35,567 nt of DNA from Microbacteriaceae bacterium (GTDB lineage: Bacteria; Actinomycetota; Actinomycetes; Actinomycetales; Microbacteriaceae). The notes beneath the pieces are model-generated. The model did no database searches, was not told the DNA's origin, and worked only from the letters and a program-made list of their open reading frames with translations. The stretch spans positions 1-35,567 of the forward strand of contig CANGJO010000002.1 in assembly GCA_947454285.1 (NCBI GenBank), given 5' to 3'. Made by a program: the position numbers and the translations under genes. This document shows positions 1-10,379 of the stretch, one piece after another (positions within the stretch are counted from its first letter, which is position 1; every line of letters starts with the position of its first letter).

Positions 1-90
1 AAGGTTTTCCTGCTTTCTCCTAGCCACGTTGCAGTAAACAACGAAGACGACGAAACAGAACCAACAGACGATCTACTAGTTCGTCCGTAA
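1..90 (+). CDS. sepF: SepF cell division protein, C-terminal fragment (truncated by window edge)
   Basis: Frame 1 from base 1 reads KVFLLSPSHVAVNNEDDETEPTDDLLVRP*, matching the SepF C-terminal 'VFLLSP..V' motif; followed by yggT and divIVA as in other Gram-positives. Not in the ORF track because the start is outside the window. Confidence 0.85.
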   Translation, partial: KVFLLSPSHVAVNNEDDETEPTDDLLVRP

Positions 91-109
91 TTCAGGCTTT
101 TAGATAGAT

Positions 110-397
110 ATGGGTCTGGTTGCAGTAATCCTTTGGTGGCTGCTCCAGGCCTATTTCTTTGCCCTGGTCGCCCGACTTTTCATTGACCTGGCGCTATCGG
201 TTAATCCGGGACTGCGACCAGCGGGCATTCTCTTGCCAATCATTGAAATCATCATGACCATCACCGACCCAGCCCTAAAGCTGGTGCGACGCATAATTCC
301 ACCGATACGCCTAGGCGCAATCCAGCTGGATTTAGGCTGGACGGCCCTTGTTTTCGCCATTTTCTTTCTACAGCGGTTGGTGCTATCGGTCGCCTAG
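110..397 (+). CDS. YggT family membrane protein
   Basis: 95 aa hydrophobic ORF with 'P.L...RR.IPP....DL' YggT signature; located between sepF and divIVA. Confidence 0.9.
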   Translation: MGLVAVILWWLLQAYFFALVARLFIDLALSVNPGLRPAGILLPIIEIIMTITDPALKLVRRIIPPIRLGAIQLDLGWTALVFAIFFLQRLVLSVA

Positions 398-469
398 GCA
401 CCGATTTCAAGGTAACCTTGCCTCTGAGGCTAAATCCCCACTGGCCAAAGACTATAAAGAGGTAAGAAT

Positions 470-1180
470 ATGCCATTGACTCCAGAAGACGTGGTCAATA
501 AGAGATTCCAGCCAACTAAGTTTCGTGAAGGCTACGACCAAGATGAAGTCGATGATTTTCTCGATGAAATCGTTGTTGAACTTCGCCGTCTAACTCAAGA
601 AAACGAAGACTTGCGTCAGCGCTTGCTGGCATCGGAGTCTCGCATCGCGGAGTTGCAGCGCAGTGGTGCCGGTCTGGTTGCAGAAATCAACAGCCCAACC
701 GCCGAGAGCGCACTTGCACCGGCAATCGCACCTTCTGCGGTGAGTGCTTTCCCTGAGGCAACTCAGGACCCATCAACTCTTGACTCAAACAACACCAACA
801 ACTTGTTGCAGCTTGCTCGCAAGCTTCACGAAGAGCACGTTCGCGAAGGCCTAGCAAAGCGCGATGCTCTGATTGCCGAGGGTCACGCCACCGCAGCGCG
901 TGTTGTACGTGAAGCAGAGGCTCAGCAGCGTGCCGACATGAGCCGCCTAGAGCAAGAGAAGGCTTTGATCGAACACCGCATTCAGGAGCTTCGTAGCTTC
1001 GAGCGCGAATACCGTTTGAAGCTAAAGGCTTACATCGAAAACCAGCTGGCAGACCTGGAAGAGTCAACCGCTGCACCAACCGAGCGACCAACCACAGCAA
1101 TTGAGGGTGGCTTTAACTTTGGTGGTTCAGGTGCCGGTACTCAGGGTTACGATCCAAGCGGATTCAGCTCAAACAACTAA
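470..1180 (+). CDS. divIVA: DivIVA/Wag31 domain cell-division/polar growth protein
   Basis: MPLTPEDVVNKRFQPTKFREGYDQDEVDDFLDEI N-terminus is diagnostic; coiled-coil C-terminal part; SD 'agagg' upstream. Confidence 0.95.
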   Translation: MPLTPEDVVNKRFQPTKFREGYDQDEVDDFLDEIVVELRRLTQENEDLRQRLLASESRIAELQRSGAGLVAEINSPTAESALAPAIAPSAVSAFPEATQDPSTLDSNNTNNLLQLARKLHEEHVREGLAKRDALIAEGHATAARVVREAEAQQRADMSRLEQEKALIEHRIQELRSFEREYRLKLKAYIENQLADLEESTAAPTERPTTAIEGGFNFGGSGAGTQGYDPSGFSSNN

Positions 1181-1184
1181 TTAA

Positions 1185-1691
1185 TTGACGAAACGCAATT
1201 CACAGTTCGCACGCCTACTTTGGGTGCTGGGTTGCGCTTGGCTGGTAGTTGCGGCAGATCAATTTGTAAAGAATTTCTTGATTGCGGCTCTTGAGCCAGG
1301 TAAGTCGGTTGATTTTCTTGGCTCGCTGGTTCGACTAACTTTGGTCTTCAACGATTCCGCAGCATTCTCAATTGGCTTTGGTGCAACCTGGATTTTCACA
1401 ATTCTTTCAAGCGTCGCGGCACTCGCACTGATTTGGTACAGCTTCAAGATTCAAACATCAGGCTGGGCTGCAATGGCGGGCGTGCTGCTGGGTGGCATTA
1501 CCGGCAACCTGATTGATCGCCTCGTGCGCGAGCCCGGTTTTGGTATTGGTCACGTAGTTGACTACATTCAGGTTCCGTTCAATTTTCCAATTTTCAACAT
1601 CGCCGACATGGCAATCTTCATCATTTGCACACTCTCGGTGATTCGAATTATGCGCGGCGATCAGATTGGTCGCCAGCGGGTAAGCGCATGA
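1185..1691 (+). CDS. lspA: Lipoprotein signal peptidase (signal peptidase II)
   Basis: TTG start; motifs 'DQFVKNF', '[11 protein letters not shown]', 'VVDYIQ...FNIAD' contain the LspA catalytic aspartates. Confidence 0.95.
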   Translation: MTKRNSQFARLLWVLGCAWLVVAADQFVKNFLIAALEPGKSVDFLGSLVRLTLVFNDSAAFSIGFGATWIFTILSSVAALALIWYSFKIQTSGWAAMAGVLLGGITGNLIDRLVREPGFGIGHVVDYIQVPFNFPIFNIADMAIFIICTLSVIRIMRGDQIGRQRVSA

Positions 1692-2611
1692 GTGAACAAA
1701 AACTTCTTCCGGTACCAGACGCACTAGCCGGCGAACGAGCCGATGCTGGCCTGGCCAGGTTGATGGGACTTTCTCGTTCGGTTGCAGCAGATCTACTGAC
1801 CGAAGGTCACGTCCTACAAAACGGCAAGGTAATTGGAAAATCCGATCGACTGATTGACGGCGCAATTCTTGAAGTCACCTTTCCGGAAGTTAAAAACAAT
1901 CTTGAAATAGTTGCCTCAGAAGTTGAAGGCTTCAAGATCGTTTATCAAGATGAAGACATCATCGTGGTTGATAAGCCGGCCGGAGTTGCCGCGCATCCAT
2001 CAGTTGGTTGGGATGGACCAACCGTACCCGGTTGCTTGCTTGCGCTTGGCGTTCAGATTGCAACCAGTGGCGCGCAAGAGCGTCAGGGAATCGTGCAGCG
2101 ACTTGATGTTGGAACCAGCGGTTTGATGACGTTGGCCAAATCAGAAATTGCATACTCGCGACTCAAGCAGGCGTTCCGAGATCGCACGGTGCACAAGGTT
2201 TATCACGCGGTCATCCAGGGACTGGCCGATCCGCTATCGGGTACCTTTGACGCACCAATTGGCAGGCACCCAAAGGCTGAATTCAAATTTGCCGTGATGA
2301 ACGATGGCAAGCACTCGGTGACCCACTACGAAACCATCGAGGCATTCAAGGCTGCTTCATTGGTTGAAATCGTTTTGGAAACCGGAAGAACTCATCAAAT
2401 TCGCGTTCACTTCTCTGCATTCCGCCACCCGTTAGTTGGCGACACAATGTACGGGGCCGATCCAACCCTGGCTACCAAAGTTGGCCTTGATCGCCAATGG
2501 CTACATGCCGTGCGCCTAAGCTTTGAGCACCCAACCAAAGGCCAACAGGTTGAGTTCACCAGCGAATACCCGGCTGAGTTGGTGCACGCGCTAGAGGTTC
2601 TGCGAGGGTAG
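1688..2611 (+). CDS. RluA/RluD family pseudouridine synthase
   Basis: S4-like N-terminus, '[17 protein letters not shown]' (HRLD-type catalytic motif), '[12 protein letters not shown]'. ATG at 1688 overlaps the lspA stop (ATGA); the track start at 1625 is an upstream in-frame ATG inside lspA. Confidence 0.92.
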   Translation: MSEQKLLPVPDALAGERADAGLARLMGLSRSVAADLLTEGHVLQNGKVIGKSDRLIDGAILEVTFPEVKNNLEIVASEVEGFKIVYQDEDIIVVDKPAGVAAHPSVGWDGPTVPGCLLALGVQIATSGAQERQGIVQRLDVGTSGLMTLAKSEIAYSRLKQAFRDRTVHKVYHAVIQGLADPLSGTFDAPIGRHPKAEFKFAVMNDGKHSVTHYETIEAFKAASLVEIVLETGRTHQIRVHFSAFRHPLVGDTMYGADPTLATKVGLDRQWLHAVRLSFEHPTKGQQVEFTSEYPAELVHALEVLRG

Positions 2612-2673
2612 TCTGGTCTTCCGCCCAATCTGATTTTTAGGTTCGGTCCCACAGCAACAGGAAGGTCGTCGGC

Positions 2674-5600
2674 ATGTCCGATAACGCAGGTAAGTCCGAC
2701 TCATTCGTCCACCTTCATGTTCACACCGAGTATTCAATGCTCGATGGTGCTGCCAGAGTAAAACCATTGATTGAAGCCGCTGTTGAACAGGGCATGCCCG
2801 CAATTGGAATCAGCGATCACGGCAATAACTTTGGTGCCTTTGACTTTTACAAAACTGCCAAGGCTGCCGGCATTAAGCCGGTTATCGGTATTGAGGCATA
2901 CCTTTCACCGGGCACACCTCGTCAAGATCGCAGTCGCGTTCGCTGGGGTAGCGGTGGCGAAGACGATATTTCTGGTGGTGGAGCGTTTACCCACATGACC
3001 ATGTTCGCCGAGAACACCGATGGCATGTACAACCTATTCCGCATGTCTTCGAAGGCCTGGCTGGATGGTTTCTACTTCAAGCCGCGCATGGACCGCGAAC
3101 TGCTGCAGACCTATGGCAAGGGAATCATTGCCACCACCGGTTGTGCATCCGGCGAAATTCAAACTCGACTGCGACTTGGGCAGTACGCCGAGGCCAAAAA
3201 GGCAGCCGGTGAGTTTCAAGAGATCTTTGGCAAGGAAAACTTCTATGCCGAAATCATGGACCACGGTTTGGATATCGAACGACGCTCGATGTCCGATCTT
3301 CTCAAGCTTGCAAAAGAACTAAACATGCCGCTTTTGGCAACGAATGACTTGCACTACACCCATGCCGGTGACGCGGTTGCTCACGAGGCTTTGTTGTGCG
3401 TGCAGTCCGGTTCAACCCTGGTCGACCCAAACCGTTTCAAGTTTGATTCGCAAGAGTTCTATCTAAAGACACCAGCGCAAATGCGCGAACTTTTTGCAGA
3501 TCACCCAGAGGCTTGTGATAACACGCTTCTGATTGCCGAGCGTTGCAATGTTGAATTCAAAGAGCGTGAACTAATGCCGCGCTTTCCAGTGCCAGAGGGT
3601 TATACCGAGGCGTCTTGGTTTGAAAAAGAAGTTGCCGCCGGAATGGATCGTCGCTACAAAGGAAACATCCCTGAAGCGCAGGCCAAGCAGGTTTCTTATG
3701 AGGTTCAAGTTATTGAGCAGATGGGTTTCCCTGGCTACTTCCTGGTAGTTGCGGACTTCATCGCTTGGGCTCGTGCCCAGGGAATTCGCGTTGGCCCAGG
3801 TCGTGGTTCGGCAGCGGGTTCCATCGTTGCCTATGCACTTGGCATCACCGAGCTTGATCCAATAAAGCACGGCCTAATCTTTGAGCGTTTCCTAAACCCA
3901 GAGCGTATTTCGATGCCAGATATCGATGTTGACTTTGACGATCGTCGTCGCGGCGAAGTTATTCGCTATGTTTCTGAGAAGTACGGCGACGACCGCGTGG
4001 CCCAGATCGTAACCTTCGGAACCATTAAGGCCAAGCAGGCTCTCAAAGATGCCGGGCGCGTTTTGGCAATGCCTTACGCGGTTGGTGAAAAGCTAACCAA
4101 GGCAATGCCACCAATGGTTTTGGGTCGCGACATCGCGCTGAACGACTTGATCGACAAAAAGTCTGAGCGCTTCAAAGAAGCAGCAGATTTCCGCGAGCTA
4201 ATTGAAAATGATGATGACTCGGCAAAGGTGTTTGAACTTGCGCAGGGGTTGGAATCACTGAAGCGTCAATGGGGTGTTCACGCCGCCGGTGTGATCATGT
4301 CGGCGGAACCATTGATTGACGTGATTCCGATCATGAAGCGCGAAGATGACGGCGCGATCATCACCCAGTTTGATCAGCCGCCGTGTGAAAAGTTGGGTCT
4401 GCTAAAGATGGACTTCTTGGGTTTGCGAAACCTAACTGTGCTTGATGACACGCTTGCCAACATTAAGTCCAACCGCGGTGAAACGGTTGTGCTTGAAGAT
4501 CTAGACCTAGATGCAGATCAAGCAACATTTGAGCTGCTTTCTCGTGGAGACACTCTTGGTGTATTTCAGCTTGATGGAAATGCCATGCGTTCGCTTTTGC
4601 GTTTGCTAAAGCCAACCCTCTTCGAACACATCTCAGCGGTAATTGCTTTGTATCGCCCGGGCCCAATGGGTATGAATTCGCACACTAACTACGCGCTTCG
4701 TAAGAACGGCCAACAAGAAGTTGATTCGGTTCACCCTGAGCTATCACAATCACTTTCAGAGGTGCTTGATCCAACCTACGGTCTGATTGTTTATCAAGAG
4801 CAGGTAATGGCTGCAGCACAAAAGGCGGCTGGCTTCACGCTTGGAAAAGCAGACTTGCTTCGCCGTGCGATGGGTAAGAAAGACAAAGACGAACTAGATC
4901 GCCAGTATCAGGGCTTCTCTGAAGGCATGAAGGTCAACGGTTATTCCGACGCGGCGGTAAAGGCGCTTTGGGACACACTGCTTCCTTTCGCCGACTACGC
5001 CTTCAACCGCGCACACAGTGCCGCTTACGGAGTGCTGTCTTATTGGACCGCTTACCTAAAGGCAAACTATCCGGCCGAGTACATGGCCGCGTTGCTGACT
5101 TCAGTTGGTGATTCAAAAGACAAACTCGGAATGTATCTAAGTGAGTGTCGACGCATGGGAATACAGGTGTTGGCTCCAGATGTAAATGAATCGATCGCAG
5201 AATTTAGTGCGGTTGGCAAAGACATTCGTTTTGGTCTTGGAGCGGTTAGAAATGTGGGTCTCAACGTGGTTGAGGGCATTAGAAAAGCTCGCGAGGAAAA
5301 GGAAAAGTTCACCTCGTTCCACGACTTCCTAAGAAAAGTTCCTGCGGTGGTTTGTTCCAAGCGAGTTGTTGAATCGCTGATCAAGGCCGGTGCATTTGAT
5401 TCGCTAGGACACACTCGTCGTTCGCTTGCCGAAATTTCTGAAGAGGCTGTCGAATCTCAAGCGTCACTCAAGAGGAATGAAGCAGTTGGTCAGGTTGACC
5501 TTTTTGGTTCTCTGTTTGACGATGCAATGGCGGATAGTTCTTTCGCAGGTTCCGTTCCAGATCGCCCGGAGTGGCCAAAGAAAGAAAAGCTTGCCTACGA

Positions 5601-6207
5601 ACGTGACATGCTTGGGCTCTACGTTAGTGACCACCCACTTGCTGGTCGTGAAGAACAGTTGTCCAGGTACGCGCAGATAACTATCGGTGAAATTGCATCT
5701 AGCGAAACTTTGCAGGATGGCGAGACGGTAATCATCGCCGGACTTATCACTCAGGTAGCGCACAAGGTTGCCCGTCAATCGGGTAATCCTTACGCTGCCG
5801 TCACGGTCGAAGATTTTGAAGGTGAGATGCAAGTGATGCTGATGGGTAAGACCTATCAGGAATATGCCAAAAATCTAGAAGCGGATCAAGTGGTAATGAT
5901 TCGCGGAAGTATTTCGCAACGAGACGACGGCAATAGCCTGCGTGCCCACTCGGTAGAAACTATCGAAGGCGGTGCCGATTTCATTCGTGGACCGGTAGTG
6001 GTTCGTGTTCCTGAAGCAGAGGCAACTCGCGAGGTGCTCGAAGAACTCGATCGTATCTTGCGCGTCCATGCTGGTACCGAGGAAGTTCACGTGAAGTTGG
6101 TTGGTGAATCTGGGGAGCGCTTATTTAAGCTTCAGCCAAAGGTGCGAATCACAACTGAACTCTACGGTGAACTCAAGGTGCTGCTTGGTTCAAAGTGTTT
6201 GAGCTAG
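2674..6207 (+). CDS. dnaE: DNA polymerase III alpha subunit
   Basis: 1177 aa; PHP domain ('HLHVHTEYSMLDGA', 'SDHGNNFG'), catalytic 'PDIDVDFDDRRR', 'YRPGPM', C-terminal OB fold. Confidence 0.98.
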   Translation: MSDNAGKSDSFVHLHVHTEYSMLDGAARVKPLIEAAVEQGMPAIGISDHGNNFGAFDFYKTAKAAGIKPVIGIEAYLSPGTPRQDRSRVRWGSGGEDDISGGGAFTHMTMFAENTDGMYNLFRMSSKAWLDGFYFKPRMDRELLQTYGKGIIATTGCASGEIQTRLRLGQYAEAKKAAGEFQEIFGKENFYAEIMDHGLDIERRSMSDLLKLAKELNMPLLATNDLHYTHAGDAVAHEALLCVQSGSTLVDPNRFKFDSQEFYLKTPAQMRELFADHPEACDNTLLIAERCNVEFKERELMPRFPVPEGYTEASWFEKEVAAGMDRRYKGNIPEAQAKQVSYEVQVIEQMGFPGYFLVVADFIAWARAQGIRVGPGRGSAAGSIVAYALGITELDPIKHGLIFERFLNPERISMPDIDVDFDDRRRGEVIRYVSEKYGDDRVAQIVTFGTIKAKQALKDAGRVLAMPYAVGEKLTKAMPPMVLGRDIALNDLIDKKSERFKEAADFRELIENDDDSAKVFELAQGLESLKRQWGVHAAGVIMSAEPLIDVIPIMKREDDGAIITQFDQPPCEKLGLLKMDFLGLRNLTVLDDTLANIKSNRGETVVLEDLDLDADQATFELLSRGDTLGVFQLDGNAMRSLLRLLKPTLFEHISAVIALYRPGPMGMNSHTNYALRKNGQQEVDSVHPELSQSLSEVLDPTYGLIVYQEQVMAAAQKAAGFTLGKADLLRRAMGKKDKDELDRQYQGFSEGMKVNGYSDAAVKALWDTLLPFADYAFNRAHSAAYGVLSYWTAYLKANYPAEYMAALLTSVGDSKDKLGMYLSECRRMGIQVLAPDVNESIAEFSAVGKDIRFGLGAVRNVGLNVVEGIRKAREEKEKFTSFHDFLRKVPAVVCSKRVVESLIKAGAFDSLGHTRRSLAEISEEAVESQASLKRNEAVGQVDLFGSLFDDAMADSSFAGSVPDRPEWPKKEKLAYERDMLGLYVSDHPLAGREEQLSRYAQITIGEIASSETLQDGETVIIAGLITQVAHKVARQSGNPYAAVTVEDFEGEMQVMLMGKTYQEYAKNLEADQVVMIRGSISQRDDGNSLRAHSVETIEGGADFIRGPVVVRVPEAEATREVLEELDRILRVHAGTEEVHVKLVGESGERLFKLQPKVRITTELYGELKVLLGSKCLS

Positions 6208-6216
6208 TTAGGCGCC

Positions 6217-6723
6217 TTAGTTAAGCGATTTACCAGGTGCCATGTAATGACGCTGGTAGTAAAGCAAAGCGGGCGCTTCCTTGCCAACCAAGCCTTCAAT
6301 TACGTCAACAATTACTACGGCATTGTTCTCAACGTCGTGAATGTCACGGATCTTGGCAATTAATGCAGATGTGGCGTCAGTGAAAATCGGAAGATCAAAT
6401 GGGCCAACCTTCCAGTCATCTTTTGCAAAACGAAGAGTGTGGTCGGCTGCCATGCGCTGAGCAAGTTCTAGATTGCGCTCACCAAGAGTGTGAATGGCAA
6501 CGTACTTACCTTTTTGCAGGCTTGGCCAGGTGCTTGATCCGCGGGCAACGTTGAACGAGGCCAGTGGCGGATTCGCACCAAGTGAGGTCATTGAAGTTGC
6601 TGTGAATCCGGCCGGCTTGCCTTCGGCGTCCAAAAGTGTGATCACCGATACGCCCGATGCGTGCAATCTAAAGCTGGCGCGCAGAGCCTCAGTTGGCTCT
6701 TTCTCTACTGCGAAATTTTCCAT
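6217..6723 (-). CDS. Flavin reductase (DIM6/NTAB-like FMN-binding split barrel)
   Basis: 'FRLHASGVSVITLLDAEGKPAGFTATSMTSLGANPPLASFNV' is typical of the flavin reductase-like domain. Confidence 0.88.
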   Translation of the reverse strand: MENFAVEKEPTEALRASFRLHASGVSVITLLDAEGKPAGFTATSMTSLGANPPLASFNVARGSSTWPSLQKGKYVAIHTLGERNLELAQRMAADHTLRFAKDDWKVGPFDLPIFTDATSALIAKIRDIHDVENNAVVIVDVIEGLVGKEAPALLYYQRHYMAPGKSLN

Positions 6724-6814
6724 GACTCTTTTTCTCGAAATGAACTGCTAACTAGGCTACCGGTTGCTAGCCCGGCTCTAGAATTGCAACATAAACCAAT
6801 TTGGAGGATCGGCT

Positions 6815-8137
6815 ATGAGTTCCGCAGTTAACTTGCGAATTGTAGATTTTCGATCCAAAGCCTTTGATTCGATATCTGCAAATCTTGCCGTTCCGCGTGC
6901 CTCGCTGGATATCAGCAAAGCAACCCAGCAAATAATTCCCTTGCTCGAGGATGTTCGGCTCAATGGTGAATCCGCTGTAGTAAAGGTCACCCAGGAGCGC
7001 GACGGCGTTGACCCTAGGCCGCTGAAGGTAACTGCCGATGAAATGGCAAAGGCCCTAGAGAATCTAGATCTAACCCTGCGAAAGGCGATCGAAGAATCGA
7101 TTGAACGAGTATTCAAGGTTTCTCGAGTCAACATGCCTCAGGACTCAGCTATGAAGCTTGCCGATGGTGCAACTGTTCGTCAGCGTTGGCAGCCGGTCGA
7201 ATCGGTTGGCCTTTATGTGCCTGGCGGCAAGGCGGTGTACCCATCTAGCGTGATCATGAATGTGGTTCCGGCTCAGGTTGCCGGAGTCAAGAGATTGGCG
7301 CTTACTTCACCGGCTCAAAAAGAATTTGGCGGTCGACCACACCCAACCGTTCTAGCCACGGCAGCTCTGCTTGGCGTCGAGGACGTTTATTGCATGGGTG
7401 GCCCGGCCGCAATTGCAGCATTTGCCTATGGAATTCCGCAGATTGATCTTGAACCAGTAAGTCTGGTTACTGGACCGGGAAATATTTTTGTAGCGGCGGC
7501 AAAACGTGCATTGCGCGGAACTATCGGTATTGATTCAGAGGCCGGCACCACAGAAATTCTTGTGCTTGCCGACGCTTCAGCAAATGCCAGATTCATTGCC
7601 TATGACCTAGTCAGTCAGGCAGAACACGATGAGGCGGCGGCCTCGGTATTGGTAACTGATTCCGTTGAACTTGCCAATGCAGTAATTAATGAACTAACCG
7701 ATATTGTTTCGGCCACTTCAAGCAGCACCCGAGTGCGAGCCGCTCTAGAAGGCCAGCAGTCAGCAGTGGTTCTGGTTGACGACCTTGAAGCTGGAATTCT
7801 TTTTACTAATTTCTATGCCACAGAGCACCTTGAGCTGCACACGCAAGACAATGAAGCTGTCTTGTCGAAAATCACCAACGCTGGCGCGATTTTTATGGGG
7901 GAGTACTCTCCGGTGAGCCTGGGCGATTACCTAGCCGGGTCAAGTCACGTCTTGCCAACCGGTCAACAGGCTAAGTTTGGTTCCGGTCTTGGCGTGCACA
8001 GTTTCTTGCGCCCGCAACAAGTGATCGATTACGACAAACAGGGTCTTCAGGCGGTTGCCCAGTTGGTTGCGGATTTCTCTGAGGCCGAGGGCCTTCCTGC
8101 TCACGGCGAGGCCGTGACCGCGCGCTTTGACGCATAA
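6815..8137 (+). CDS. hisD: Histidinol dehydrogenase
   Basis: 440 aa; 'VGLYVPGG.A.YPSSVIMN', 'GPGNIFVAAAKR', 'SQAEHDE', 'SLGDYLAGSSHVLPTG'; SD 'ggagg' upstream. Confidence 0.98.
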   Translation: MSSAVNLRIVDFRSKAFDSISANLAVPRASLDISKATQQIIPLLEDVRLNGESAVVKVTQERDGVDPRPLKVTADEMAKALENLDLTLRKAIEESIERVFKVSRVNMPQDSAMKLADGATVRQRWQPVESVGLYVPGGKAVYPSSVIMNVVPAQVAGVKRLALTSPAQKEFGGRPHPTVLATAALLGVEDVYCMGGPAAIAAFAYGIPQIDLEPVSLVTGPGNIFVAAAKRALRGTIGIDSEAGTTEILVLADASANARFIAYDLVSQAEHDEAAASVLVTDSVELANAVINELTDIVSATSSSTRVRAALEGQQSAVVLVDDLEAGILFTNFYATEHLELHTQDNEAVLSKITNAGAIFMGEYSPVSLGDYLAGSSHVLPTGQQAKFGSGLGVHSFLRPQQVIDYDKQGLQAVAQLVADFSEAEGLPAHGEAVTARFDA

Positions 8138-8206
8138 ATAACCCAGCAATTACTAGGGGTTGGGCCTAGACTTAAAAAACAATCAACATCTAGGAGTGAT
8201 TCCGGA

Positions 8207-8701
8207 ATGTTCTGTCCTTTTTGCCGTTACCCAGACTCTAGAGTCACCGACTCTAGAACTTCGGACGACGGTTCGTCGATTCGTCGTCGTCGCCAGTGCC
8301 CAGAATGCAACATGCGATTCAGCACCACTGAAACCGCCAGCCTCACTGTGGTGAAGCGCAGCGGTGTGACCCAGCCGTTTAGTCGCGATCGCATCGTCGC
8401 CGGTGTTCGCAAGGCATGCCAGGGACGTCCGGTTTCCGAGGCCGACTTGGCGTTACTAGCCCAGACAGTTGAAGAAGCGGTTCGCGCAACCGGTGCTGCA
8501 CAAATCGAATCAAATGACATTGGTTTGGCAATCCTTGAGCCGCTTAGAAAATTGGACGAAGTGGCTTTCATGCGTTTCGCCAGTGTTTATCAGGGTTGGG
8601 AAACCTTGGAAGACTTTGAAGCTGCAATCAACATCCTTAAGGTTGGTCGCGAAGAGCGTGAGTCTTCCGACGCTCAATCTGCGCAAGACCAAAACAACTA
8701 A
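8207..8701 (+). CDS. nrdR: Transcriptional repressor NrdR (Zn-ribbon/ATP-cone)
   Basis: [42 protein letters not shown] plus ATP-cone; 164 aa. Confidence 0.97.
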   Translation: MFCPFCRYPDSRVTDSRTSDDGSSIRRRRQCPECNMRFSTTETASLTVVKRSGVTQPFSRDRIVAGVRKACQGRPVSEADLALLAQTVEEAVRATGAAQIESNDIGLAILEPLRKLDEVAFMRFASVYQGWETLEDFEAAINILKVGREERESSDAQSAQDQNN

Positions 8702-8734
8702 CAAAACCGAATTCTTGAATAGGTAAATTACTTT

Positions 8735-9757
8735 TTGCTGTATCGCGCAATTTTCAAAATAGTTTTCGCTCGCATGGATGCCGAGCAGGCTCACCATTTG
8801 GTTATGTTCGCAATCCGCGTTGCGGGCAGTCTGGGTATCACCAAACTCGCGAAATTGAAATCAACCGGTCGTGGTGCCGTGCAGGCTTTTGGTTTACATT
8901 TTGATGCGCCGTTTGGATTAGCGGCTGGATTTGATAAAAATGCTGTTGCCATAAAGGCACTTGGTGAACTTGGATTCTCACACGTTGAAATTGGCACCGT
9001 CACAGCAATTGCACAAGACGGAAACGAGAAGCCGCGACTTTTTCGTTTGATTCCTGATCGCGCATTGATCAATCGCATGGGATTCAACAATCAAGGCGCG
9101 CAGGTAATTGCGGATCGCCTTGAAAAGCTTCGCGAAAAACATGGCAGCGCCTTACCGGTTATCGGTGTGAATATTGGCAAGTCCAAAGTGGTTGACGTTG
9201 AGTTAGCCCACGAGGATTACCGCAAGAGCGCAAGGTTGTTGGCTCCGCATGCGGACTATCTAGCCGTAAATGTTTCCTCTCCAAATACGCCTGGCCTTCG
9301 TTCACTTCAATCAGTTGAAGCACTAGAACCAATTCTGCAAGCCGTGATTCAGGAAGCAAAGGGTAAGCCAGTGCTCGTGAAGATTGCTCCGGATCTTGCT
9401 AACGAAGATATTGCCGCGGTTGCCGACCTTGCCCTGGATCTTGGATTAGCCGGCGTGATTGCAACCAACACCACGATTGGTCGCCATAACTTAAAGACCG
9501 ATTCTGCCAAGGTAGTTGCAGCCGGTGCCGGTGGATTATCTGGTGCGCCATTGAAAGAGCGTTCCCTAGAAGTATTGCGATTGCTGCACGCACGCATGAA
9601 TGGCAGGGCCGCAATTATTTCCGTTGGTGGAATAGAAACCGCTCAAGAGGCAGCTGAACGTTTGGCCAACGGTGCCACCCTGGTACAGGGCTATACCGGT
9701 TGGATTTACACCGGACCGCTTTGGGCGCGAAGCATAAATAAGGAACTAACCAAATAA
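8735..9757 (+). CDS. pyrD: Dihydroorotate dehydrogenase (quinone), class 2
   Basis: 'FGLAAGFDKNAVAIKALGELGFSHVEIGTVT', 'NRMGFNNQG', 'NVSSPNTPGLR', 'ATNTT'; TTG start. Confidence 0.96.
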   Translation: MLYRAIFKIVFARMDAEQAHHLVMFAIRVAGSLGITKLAKLKSTGRGAVQAFGLHFDAPFGLAAGFDKNAVAIKALGELGFSHVEIGTVTAIAQDGNEKPRLFRLIPDRALINRMGFNNQGAQVIADRLEKLREKHGSALPVIGVNIGKSKVVDVELAHEDYRKSARLLAPHADYLAVNVSSPNTPGLRSLQSVEALEPILQAVIQEAKGKPVLVKIAPDLANEDIAAVADLALDLGLAGVIATNTTIGRHNLKTDSAKVVAAGAGGLSGAPLKERSLEVLRLLHARMNGRAAIISVGGIETAQEAAERLANGATLVQGYTGWIYTGPLWARSINKELTK

Positions 9758-9793
9758 AAAAATCCCTCCGATTAATCGGAGGGATTTTTTCTT
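9757..9793. terminator. Rho-independent bidirectional terminator between pyrD and the DUF3043-like gene
   Basis: aaaaaaATCCCTCCGattaatCGGAGGGATttttttc: perfect 9-bp stem flanked by A- and T-tracts, between convergent genes. Confidence 0.95.
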
Positions 9794-9799
9794 AAGAAT

Positions 9800-10336
9800 T
9801 TAAGGCGTAACTTTTGTTCCGCGCTTTACCTGTGGCTTCGGTAGTCGCATTGGGCGCATCTGCACTGAGCGCATGCCCGCGTACCACTTAAGACCAGACT
9901 CCACCTTGTTGGCTCCGTACTTTGCCTCTAGAGCGCGAACCGCACCACGACCAAGAATCCAACCGTTGATTGCAACGCCAATGAACAGGGTCCACATGGT
10001 AAGCAGGGTTGCTACCTGCACGACGTAAGAATCGATTGCTGAGATCAGAATTACCACCAACAGCGCCGGCATTACCAATTCGCCAAGTGAGAATTTTGAA
10101 TCAACATAGTTGCGAACAAACTTGCGCTGAGGACCGCGGTCACGAACACCAAGATACTTTTCTTCACCGGCTGCCATGCCAATGCGTGCCTTGGCGCGTT
10201 CTTCACGAATTTGTGCCTTTTCGGCCTTGCGAGATTCAGGTGTCTTTTTGCCAACCAGTGGACGCAGGTTTGCTGCCTCTTGCTGCTTGCGCGATGGAGT
10301 TGCGCGACCTTTGCCGGTTGTTTTTGATTCAGTCAT
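9800..10336 (-). CDS. DUF3043 domain-containing membrane protein
   Basis: Start MTESKTTGKGRATPSRKQQEAANLRPL with SD 'GAGGAA' upstream; 'GRATPSRK..EAA..RPL' plus two TM segments resembles actinobacterial DUF3043 proteins. The longer track ORF (to 10660) would run into the divergent dipeptidase. Confidence 0.8.
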   Translation of the reverse strand: MTESKTTGKGRATPSRKQQEAANLRPLVGKKTPESRKAEKAQIREERAKARIGMAAGEEKYLGVRDRGPQRKFVRNYVDSKFSLGELVMPALLVVILISAIDSYVVQVATLLTMWTLFIGVAINGWILGRGAVRALEAKYGANKVESGLKWYAGMRSVQMRPMRLPKPQVKRGTKVTP

Positions 10337-10379
10337 AAAGATTCCTCTGAAGTTTGGTCTAGACCTATAGATTACTGGT

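Noticed and set aside
687-1100. Long antisense ORF (137 aa) opposite divIVA, and many other shadow ORFs in the track (e.g. 1458..1865 -, 3571..3870 -, 20834..21244 -, 23178..23636 -, 26699..27109 +)
   Set aside because: They lie opposite strongly supported genes, have arginine/serine-rich low-information composition without recognisable domains, and are typical frame shadows.
8234-8257. 12-bp palindrome GACTCTAGAGTC followed by repeated GACTCTAGA near the nrdR start, a possible autoregulatory operator
   Set aside because: It is inside the coding sequence for the conserved NrdR motif DSRVTDSR; the repeated amino-acid motif explains the repeated DNA, and it does not resemble a NrdR box.
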